NCBI GenBank assembly: GCA_949063825.1
Contig: CARSRA010000021.1
Coordinates: 1 to 11,594, forward strand
DNA: 11,594 bases
Direction of reading: 5' to 3'
Origin: an uncultured Candidatus Saccharibacteria bacterium
Lineage (GTDB): Bacteria; Patescibacteriota; Saccharimonadia; Saccharimonadales; Saccharimonadaceae
Shown: positions 1 to 4,963 of the stretch, piece by piece
Position numbering within the stretch: the first letter of the stretch is position 1
Layout of the letters: each line of letters opens with the position of its first letter
The notes under the pieces: model-generated
The model's database searches: none
What the model was told of the DNA's origin: nothing
What the model saw: the letters and a program-made list of their open reading frames with translations, nothing else
Made by a program: the position numbers and the translations under genes

Positions 1-2252
1 TTAGCAAAACGCCCACGACGTTTAGGTTTATTATCTAATAGTTCCTTAGCTTGTTCGAGCGTAATTTTCTTTGGATCCTGGTCTTTATCGATTTTTACAT
101 TATTAAAACGCCCTGGTCCCTTGATGTATGGTCCGTAAGCACCGTTGATGATCATAATATTGCCCCAGTCCGCGATAATAGAATCTAGTTTTTCCTGATA
201 GAGTTTTTCAGCGGTTTTAAAGTCTATTTTGTATGGATCGTAATCCTTGATCGGAATGTTATACTTCCCTGCTTTTAAATACGGTCCGAATGGCCCGTCA
301 GCAGCAACGATTTCGGTGCCATCTTTTGCTTCGCCCAGCATTCTCGGTAGAGCTGGTAGTTCTAACTGCCTCAGAGCGTCTTTTAGAGTGACATCCTTTA
401 CGGTTTTGCCTTTTGGTAGAGGTGCAAAGCGAGGCTTTTCGCCAGTGGTTTTTTCGTTATCTCCCACCTGGATAAAACCGCCATTTTTACCTATTTTGGC
501 GTAGATGGGTCGCCCCTCGGCATCCTTTCCGAGTTCACGCGCGTTATTGTATCGAGCGGCATCGTCGGATTTGGCGACTTCTTTTGAGAACGGTCCGTAA
601 AAATCACGCAACATCTTGACTCTTTCGAGCTTATGATCGGCGATTTTGTCTAAATCCTCCTCGATGTTGGCCGTAAACTGATAATCGACAATATTTTCGA
701 AATTATCGGTCAAAAAGCCCGCTAGGAGTTCACCAATAGGAGTAGGTATTAGCTTTCCCTTAGTCGAACCGGTTTTTTCGGTCACAGTTTCGCGTTTAAT
801 ATTTTTCTTTTCTAAGGTAAGCTGGATTACCTCACGCGGTTCCCCCTCCGATTCACCTTTTTCAACATATCCGCGCGCCTGAATTGCTGACATGATCGAA
901 GCGTAGGTCGATGGGCGACCGATCCCCAGCTCTTCTAGTTTTTTAACCAATGACCCCTCCGTATAGCGTGCTGGTGGTTTTGAAAAACTTTGCTTTGCAG
1001 TAATCTTGAGTGGCTTTAATTTGTCGCCAATCGCGAGCGCTGGGAGCTCATCCTCCTTCATGCGCCCTGTTGCCTTCAAAAAACCGTCAAATACGATCAC
1101 TTCGCCCTTTGCCTCAAAAACTGGCTTAGCGGCTGGTGTTGTAATTTTTACAACAGTTTTTTCAGTTTTGGCCTCTGCCATTTGAGTAGCTAAGGTGCGA
1201 TTGCGAATTAATTTGTAAAGACGTTTTTCGTAATCAGTTTTTCCTGCTACTTCTTGATCGATATGGGTGGGGCGGATTGCTTCATGTGCCTCTTGAGCCC
1301 CAGCAGACTTAGTCTTGAAATTGCGGACTTTGAGGTATTCTTTGCCAAAATGTTGTTCAATATAGCTTGCACACATTGCGATCGCCTGCTTGGAGAGGTT
1401 GAGACTATCGGTACGATGATATGTAATTAGACCAGCTTGATAGAGTGATTGGGCAGCCGACATAGTCGTACGAGTCGAAAATCCAAGCTTTGAGTTAGCT
1501 TCGATCTGCATAGAAGCGGTAGTAAAGGGTGGCGCTGGGCGCCTTGTGCCTGGAGATGTCGTAATATCGGCAACCTCAAACTCGGCTTCAGTAATTTTTT
1601 CGAGATAGGTCGCAGCCTTTTTTTCGTTCTCGAAAGTAGTATCAAGAGTAGAGCCGAGCTCGTCTTTGTCTCTAGTTAGGAATTGTCCAGTGACCTTGAA
1701 TTTAGCGTTAGTTGTAAATTTATCAATTTCCTGCTCTTTCTCTACAACAAGCCTAAGGGCTGGACTTTGTACTCGTCCAGCTGAAATTGCTCCAGGAACC
1801 TTTCGTCGCACTACGCCCGATAAGTCGTATCCGACTAACATATCAAGAGTCTGACGTGCTTGCTGCGAGTGCACCATATCCATATCGACTTTGCGTGGAT
1901 TTTGGATTGCATTTTCTAATGCCGGTTTGGTAATCTCATGAAAAGTAATACGGTTAGTACTTTTGGGTAGCTTTAGGACTTCTATCAAATGCCAAGAAAT
2001 TGCCTCTCCTTCGCGGTCTTCGTCAGTTGCTAGCCAAATTGTGTCGGCTTTTTTAGCTGCAGCCTTCAATTTAGAAATAATTTCCGTATGTCCAGGATCG
2101 ACCTCATAAGTTACGTCGAATGTCGCTTTATCTACTTTAGTATCTTGGCGAATATGTCCAACCGAAGCCATGACATGGTAATTTTTGCCCAAATATTTTT
2201 CAATTGTATGAGCTTTAGCTGGAGACTCGACTATAACTAAATTTTTTGGCAT
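1..2252 (-). CDS. topA: DNA topoisomerase I, 3' end cut by window edge
   Basis: Type IA topoisomerase, which relaxes negatively supercoiled DNA through a transient 5'-phosphotyrosine link. At least 750 codons are visible; the reading frame is still open at position 3, so the C-terminus lies outside the window. Residues 1-115 form the TOPRIM domain, starting MPKNLVIVESPAKAHTIEKY and carrying the metal-binding DEDREGE motif at residues 77-83. The catalytic tyrosine is Y278 in GLITYHRTDS. The RxxxAxRVQSPAL-type and GIGRPSTYA motifs follow. After about residue 575 there are three topoisomerase C-terminal repeats with GGF, GPFGPYLKAG and GAYGPYIKG cores, then a basic KPKRRGRFA end. No Cys4 zinc finger is visible, as in actinobacterial and CPR enzymes. 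The ATG at 2252 is chosen because homologues begin there; no Shine-Dalgarno precedes it. dprA, often the co-directional partner of topA, is here divergent. Confidence 0.97.
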   Translation of the reverse strand, partial: MPKNLVIVESPAKAHTIEKYLGKNYHVMASVGHIRQDTKVDKATFDVTYEVDPGHTEIISKLKAAAKKADTIWLATDEDREGEAISWHLIEVLKLPKSTNRITFHEITKPALENAIQNPRKVDMDMVHSQQARQTLDMLVGYDLSGVVRRKVPGAISAGRVQSPALRLVVEKEQEIDKFTTNAKFKVTGQFLTRDKDELGSTLDTTFENEKKAATYLEKITEAEFEVADITTSPGTRRPAPPFTTASMQIEANSKLGFSTRTTMSAAQSLYQAGLITYHRTDSLNLSKQAIAMCASYIEQHFGKEYLKVRNFKTKSAGAQEAHEAIRPTHIDQEVAGKTDYEKRLYKLIRNRTLATQMAEAKTEKTVVKITTPAAKPVFEAKGEVIVFDGFLKATGRMKEDELPALAIGDKLKPLKITAKQSFSKPPARYTEGSLVKKLEELGIGRPSTYASIMSAIQARGYVEKGESEGEPREVIQLTLEKKNIKRETVTEKTGSTKGKLIPTPIGELLAGFLTDNFENIVDYQFTANIEEDLDKIADHKLERVKMLRDFYGPFSKEVAKSDDAARYNNARELGKDAEGRPIYAKIGKNGGFIQVGDNEKTTGEKPRFAPLPKGKTVKDVTLKDALRQLELPALPRMLGEAKDGTEIVAADGPFGPYLKAGKYNIPIKDYDPYKIDFKTAEKLYQEKLDSIIADWGNIMIINGAYGPYIKGPGRFNNVKIDKDQDPKKITLEQAKELLDNKPKRRGRFA

Positions 2253-2261
2253 ATATCATTC

Positions 2262-2270
2262 AGTATAACA
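2262..2270 (-). promoter_or_regulatory. extended -10 promoter of topA, near-leaderless
   Basis: On the minus strand the sequence reads TGTTATACT, an extended -10 (TG-n-TATACT) ending nine bases before the topA ATG. No good -35 box is found at 16-18 bases. Transcription would begin only two or three bases before the ATG, and no ribosome binding site is present, so topA is probably translated from a leaderless or nearly leaderless mRNA. Inferred from spacing only. Confidence 0.5.
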
Positions 2271-2493
2271 CAATCGTCAAGGTTTAGGTATTTCGGCGAT
2301 TAATGGAGTACTTCATAAAAATGGTATTGAATTTAAATAATATCGAGCAAAAATAGCTATCAATGTACGCAAAATGCCTGAATTAGAGATGTTGTAAATA
2401 TTACAATATTTGCCAATATGGAAACGTGTGTGAATTTTCAATAGAGGTGGTCAGTCATAGCGAATTGTTTATGCTTGTAGGGGCTTTGAAATT

Positions 2494-2572
2494 TGACGTA
2501 TGATGGGGAGGGGCCTCGATTTCGCCCTTGCCATAACAAGGGCGAAAAGTCCTTGATTATTGAAATACGTCA
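2494..2572. repeat. nested hairpin, two perfect stems
   Basis: An outer 8-bp stem (TGACGTAT at 2494-2501 with ATACGTCA at 2565-2572) encloses an inner perfect 11-bp stem (TTTCGCCCTTG at 2520-2530 with CAAGGGCGAAA at 2537-2547, loop CCATAA). Neither strand has a T-tract after the inner stem, so this is not a typical intrinsic terminator. It could be part of a structured RNA in either orientation; the strand cannot be decided. Confidence 0.55.
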
Positions 2573-2586
2573 TGCTAGCCTGAATG

Positions 2587-2627
2587 TAGGACGGAGCAGC
2601 ATACGCCGACCAAAATTCCCCGTCCTA
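2587..2627. repeat. 8-bp stem hairpin
   Basis: TAGGACGG at 2587-2594 pairs perfectly with CCGTCCTA at 2620-2627 across a 25-base interval. It lies 15 bases after the nested hairpin and just beyond the end of the leftward RNA gene. Function unknown; it strengthens the impression that the whole 2480-2810 block is structured. Confidence 0.45.
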
Positions 2628-2654
2628 ACTAACTGATCAGGTTTTCTAAAACAC

Positions 2655-2692
2655 CAAAAAGCCCTAGGTAAGGGTGGGCATCACCTAGGGCT
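2655..2692 (-). terminator. intrinsic terminator of the unidentified RNA
   Basis: On the minus strand AGCCCTAGGT (2692-2683) pairs perfectly over 10 bp with ACCTAGGGCT (2669-2660), loop of 13 bases, followed by TTTTTGGTGTTTT. On the plus strand no T-tract follows, so the direction is leftward. Confidence 0.7.
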
Positions 2693-2961
2693 ATTTGGCC
2701 CTACAACGCATCGTCGTTCGACTCCGGTAGACCGGAAGCGTGACCCACCTCACACAACGCGGGGCCCGCCGGTTATAGGGATTGCTATGCTCTCGAAGGG
2801 CCCTAAAAGTGGAGGTAATACTTATAATCTATAGCCTTAAAGAAACTACAGACCCTAGGGATTCAAAAGCACGCAATTTAATTACAATGAAGCAAGCTCC
2901 AAAGTAATAAATTATGATTTATTTAGGTACAGTTGGAGCAATGCATAAATTAACTCTAACT
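2655..2961 (-). ncRNA. unidentified structured RNA, about 310 nt
   Basis: The boundaries come from a perfect consensus promoter (start near 2961) and an intrinsic terminator whose T-tract ends near 2655, both on the minus strand, with no credible reading frame between them. The 5' part can form a long AU-rich hairpin: GCTCCAA pairs with TTGGAGC across an inner AAATAAAT/ATTTATT stem, around 2890-2940. The GC-rich 3' part (2697-2802) is closed by GGCCCT/AGGGCC and contains smaller stems such as ACCGG/CCGGT, giving a rod-like fold, and is followed at once by the terminator stem. I looked for RNase P (GAAAGUCC and ACAGAA), tmRNA (tag frame, T-arm, acceptor) and SRP (GGUCCGGAAGG-type) signatures and found none convincing. 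A 6S-like or lineage-specific RNA remains possible. That an RNA is made here is fairly likely; its identity is open. Confidence 0.55.
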
Positions 2962-2968
2962 AATAAGC

Positions 2969-2997
2969 ATTATAGCACACGAGGAAATAAATGTCAA
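2969..2997 (-). promoter_or_regulatory. perfect consensus promoter driving the RNA gene
   Basis: Minus strand: TTGACA (2997-2992), exactly 17 bases, TATAAT (2974-2969), with TGC just before the -10 making an extended -10. Both hexamers match the sigma-70 consensus. The start would be near 2961. The -35 box overlaps the dprA start codon and the spacer covers the dprA ribosome binding site. The 13-base block CATTATAGCACAC (plus strand) recurs exactly in the promoter at 4826-4854. Confidence 0.85.
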
Positions 2998-3908
2998 TAC
3001 TTTTTTCACATTTTCTTTCAAAAAACAATGAAATTCGACCCCAAGAAGCCGAATTTACAGAGGTGTTATGTAATATTGCGCTAGTGCCTAATTTGTTGTA
3101 TTTCTATGGAAAAATGCCTCAAAATCGTCCTAGAACGATAGCAATCGTGGGGACTAGAAAACCCTCTGAATATGGTAAGAAAATCGCATATGATCTAGCT
3201 TTTGCGGTCGCGAAACGTGGTGTGATCGTGATTTCCGGGCTAGCTTATGGAATTGATAGTACAGCACATCGAGGAGCTTTGGCAGCCGGTGGAATTACCG
3301 TAGCAATACTTGGTACGAGAATTGATCGGATCTATCCAAGTCAACATCTTGGGCTAGCGGAAGAAATTGTGCGAAAATCTGGTGTGGTGATGAGCGAAAT
3401 TGCCCCAGGAACCGAGTTTAGTTCTAAGTGGGAAAATCAGACCTGTTTCTTACGAAGAAATCGTTTGATTTCGGGATTAGCGGATGTTGTCGTAGTAGTG
3501 GAAGCGGCAGAAAGGAGTGGGTCGCTCAATACCGCTGCGCATGCAATTGAGCAGGGGCGAGAAATTTTTGCGGTACCAGGTGATATTACTCGTCCGGCTT
3601 CTATGGGCTGTAATAGATTATTAGCTAAGGGTGGCGCTCAAGTATATACTGGTATTCAAGATGTACTTGATTTTCTTTTTCCGCCCCTAAAAAATCGTCA
3701 ACGCAAATTAATAGATGAATCGCAGCTAAGCGGTGATTCCGAGATCGAAACGACGATTCTAAGAGCCCTTGGTGATGGAATCACTGATGGCGACGAAATC
3801 TTACGCCGATCAGGACTTTCGTGTAGTGATTTTAATTGCAATATTACCCTGTTGGAACTGAAAGGTCGAGTGGCGTCGATGGGACTAAATCAATGGGTAT
3901 TGGTATAG
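2991..3908 (+). CDS. dprA: DNA-processing protein DprA
   Basis: DprA (Smf) binds incoming single-stranded DNA in the cytoplasm, protects it and loads RecA during natural transformation. The 305-aa product has the Rossmann-fold DprA core at about residues 30-228: AIVGTRKPSEYG (51-62), ISGLAYGIDSTAHRGAL (81-97), FLRRNRLISGLADVVVVVEA (153-172), SGSLNTAAHA (176-185) and VPGDI (195-199). A C-terminal segment of about 60 residues (250-305) has the size and pattern of the DprA winged helix. The N-terminal SAM-like domain of longer homologues is missing or reduced to about 25 residues. The ATG at 2991 follows GAGGAA (2981-2986) at four bases, a tight but usable spacing. The strong leftward promoter overlaps this start, so dprA expression may be affected by it; no clear rightward promoter was identified. 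It ends near a terminator hairpin used by the converging gene. Confidence 0.95.
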   Translation: MSILFSHFLSKNNEIRPQEAEFTEVLCNIALVPNLLYFYGKMPQNRPRTIAIVGTRKPSEYGKKIAYDLAFAVAKRGVIVISGLAYGIDSTAHRGALAAGGITVAILGTRIDRIYPSQHLGLAEEIVRKSGVVMSEIAPGTEFSSKWENQTCFLRRNRLISGLADVVVVVEAAERSGSLNTAAHAIEQGREIFAVPGDITRPASMGCNRLLAKGGAQVYTGIQDVLDFLFPPLKNRQRKLIDESQLSGDSEIETTILRALGDGITDGDEILRRSGLSCSDFNCNITLLELKGRVASMGLNQWVLV

Positions 3909-3925
3909 AATAATGAGGCGTAAGA

Positions 3926-3955
3926 AAGCCCCTCCTGTCAACGCAGGAAGGGCTT
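3926..3955 (-). terminator. terminator between converging genes
   Basis: AAGCCC-c-TCCTG (3926-3937) pairs with CAGGA-a-GGGCTT (3944-3955) with one mismatch and a six-base loop. On the minus strand the stem is followed by TCTTACG after the closing CTT, giving a short T-rich run, so it fits the 251-aa gene ending at 4002. On the plus strand it lies 18 bases after the dprA stop but lacks a T-tract; it may serve both. Confidence 0.55.
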
Positions 3956-3995
3956 GGGTGGCGGAGGTAATTGTAAAAGTTCGGATTCCGGGCTA

Positions 3996-4010
3996 CCAGT
4001 ATTATACTGG
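3996..4010. repeat. perfect short palindrome over a stop codon
   Basis: CCAGTATTATACTGG is a perfect palindrome with 7-bp arms around one central base. It includes the TAA stop of the minus-strand 251-aa gene (4002-4004). Possible protein-binding site or mRNA 3'-end stem; no function assigned. Confidence 0.4.
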
Positions 4011-4757
4011 CGGCATCATCGGGGTCGGATTCAGCGCTGATGATACTCCTGTCGCTGGCGTTACGTCATACTTGCTTATTGCATTTGCGTACGACAATAC
4101 GCATCCTACTTGATCGTAGGTGTCATATACTATGTGGATCCATAGTCGTTCCGCATTTGTCCAGCCGTTTTGGTCCAGGGGACATAGTCCACCCCCAGGA
4201 GTTTTTGGAATTTTTCCAATTACATATCCCGCAAAGCAGATAGTTCGCCCTGGTACGCCGCCATGCGAAATTTCGTTTACCGTCATAGTAAATGACGCCG
4301 GTTGATCGATCTCGCTATAATCGAAAATATCAACCGCCTGAGCATCCAGATGGATCTCACGATCCCGCGTGAACGCGTTATGGTATTCCTTCCAAGCTGT
4401 AGAAATTACGGCTTCTGTCAGATTATAACCTGGCGATGTTATGACGCAGCCGACGTTGCATTGCTGCGACTGGCATAACGATTCCGGCGGTATTGACCTC
4501 GATATAGATTCCGATCCAATCCTGCTGTCTTCCGATGGTTGCCGGGTATCCTCATTGTTTTCCGCTCCTTTCGCGTCTCCTGCGAGCTCGGCTGCATCCA
4601 AAGGCGTGCATTCCTCCCCTTCAGGTGATACATCCTCTTTTGCTTCTGTCGTACCCGTGATACGTTCTGTTGTGCCGCCCATGCTCGTCGTCTCTTCTAC
4701 GCCTTTTGCTGTTGCGGCAAGTATAGTACTTAATGGTGACCTATTTTCTGTGCTCAT
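4002..4757 (-). CDS. unknown 251-aa protein, disordered half plus Cys domain
   Basis: I do not recognise this protein. Residues 1-94 are low-complexity, rich in Glu, Ser, Thr, Gly and Ala, and probably disordered. Residues 95-230 look folded, with aromatic and hydrophobic stretches (AWKEYHNAF, ICFAGYVIGKIP, ERLWIHIVYDTYDQ) and six of the seven cysteines (95, 100, 104, 174, 192, 219; the other is C50); C95, C100 and C104 are closely spaced. There is no signal peptide or membrane segment, so it is probably cytoplasmic unless exported by an unknown route. ATG at 4757 is chosen because AAGGAGG (4772-4766) sits eight bases upstream; the in-frame GTG at 4766 overlaps that site. It has its own near-consensus promoter, a stem-loop leader and a downstream terminator, indicating a single-gene, well-expressed unit. 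By eye it is richer in G and C than dprA and topA, which may mean a different origin. Confidence 0.75.
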   Translation of the reverse strand: MSTENRSPLSTILAATAKGVEETTSMGGTTERITGTTEAKEDVSPEGEECTPLDAAELAGDAKGAENNEDTRQPSEDSRIGSESISRSIPPESLCQSQQCNVGCVITSPGYNLTEAVISTAWKEYHNAFTRDREIHLDAQAVDIFDYSEIDQPASFTMTVNEISHGGVPGRTICFAGYVIGKIPKTPGGGLCPLDQNGWTNAERLWIHIVYDTYDQVGCVLSYANAISKYDVTPATGVSSALNPTPMMPPV

Positions 4758-4786
4758 AGCTAGCACCTCCTTCTAAATTACATGGG

Positions 4787-4811
4787 TTGTCATTCCGCCA
4801 CGAAATGACAA
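4787..4811 (-). promoter_or_regulatory. stem-loop in the leader of the 251-aa gene
   Basis: TTGTCATT (4787-4794) and AATGACAA (4804-4811) form a perfect 8-bp stem, continued after one mismatch by CG/CG around a three-base loop. It lies between the transcription start predicted from the 4826-4854 promoter and the ribosome binding site at 4766-4772. No T-tract follows, so it is more likely an mRNA-stabilising hairpin or an operator than an attenuator. Confidence 0.5.
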
Positions 4812-4825
4812 TGCCTCATATCTTC

Positions 4826-4854
4826 ATTATAGCACACATAGTATGTAAAGTCAA
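4826..4854 (-). promoter_or_regulatory. near-consensus promoter of the 251-aa gene
   Basis: Minus strand: TTGACT (4854-4849), 17 bases, TATAAT (4831-4826), preceded by TGC as an extended -10. The start falls near 4818, giving a leader of about 60 bases. The -10 region shares 13 identical bases with the promoter of the unidentified RNA at 2969-2997. Confidence 0.85.
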
Positions 4855-4889
4855 TAGCAGAAACATTAATGATTGGATATAGGCAAGAC

Positions 4890-4909
4890 GGGGCCAGCGT
4901 TTTAGCCCC
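4890..4909 (-). terminator. weak terminator candidate after the surface-protein gene
   Basis: GGGGC (4890-4894) and GCCCC (4905-4909) form a short GC-rich stem with a ten-base loop, 55 bases after the stop of the minus-strand surface-protein gene. An alternative longer pairing, GCCAGC (4893-4898) with GCTGGC (4929-4934), competes with it. No real T-tract follows, so termination is uncertain. Confidence 0.3.
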
Positions 4910-4963
4910 CTATTAGCCTTTGGCATTGGCTGGCGTCGTATAGATCACCTATTAAGCGATATC

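Larger units (their letters stand above)
2271..2646. other. gene-free stretch with hairpins between topA and the ncRNA
   Basis: No coding region is supported here. The part up to about 2450 is AT-rich and shows one short palindrome, TTGTAAATATTACAA at 2392-2406. From about 2480 the composition changes to GC-richer, with strong hairpins listed separately. A 17-codon reading frame starting near 2303 lacks a ribosome binding site and is not credible. The stretch lies downstream of the terminator of the leftward RNA gene, so it is transcribed only if there is read-through or an unseen promoter. Confidence 0.5.

Noticed and set aside
2302..2355. 17-codon plus-strand reading frame between topA and the RNA gene
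   Set aside because: No ribosome binding site, very short, AT-rich composition without coding signal.
2697..2802. SRP RNA (4.5S-type rod)
   Set aside because: A rod-like fold is possible but the conserved SRP54-binding loop sequence is absent on both strands.
2479..2860. RNase P RNA: GCGAAAAGTCC after a P3-like hairpin, GGTAAGGGTG, ACAGACCC on plus; GGCCAAATAG on minus
   Set aside because: The fragments lie on different strands or differ from the universal GAAAGUCC and ACAGAA motifs, and the remaining conserved regions are missing.
2480..2870. tmRNA on the plus strand: GGGGCTTTGAAATTTGACG resembles a tmRNA 5' end
   Set aside because: No matching acceptor 3' strand and T-arm at the expected distance of 350-400 bases, and no credible tag reading frame; GTTCGACTCC near 2717 is not flanked by a pairing T-stem.
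4758..4766. GTG start at 4766 for the 251-aa protein
   Set aside because: It overlaps the AAGGAGG ribosome binding site that is ideally placed for the ATG at 4757.
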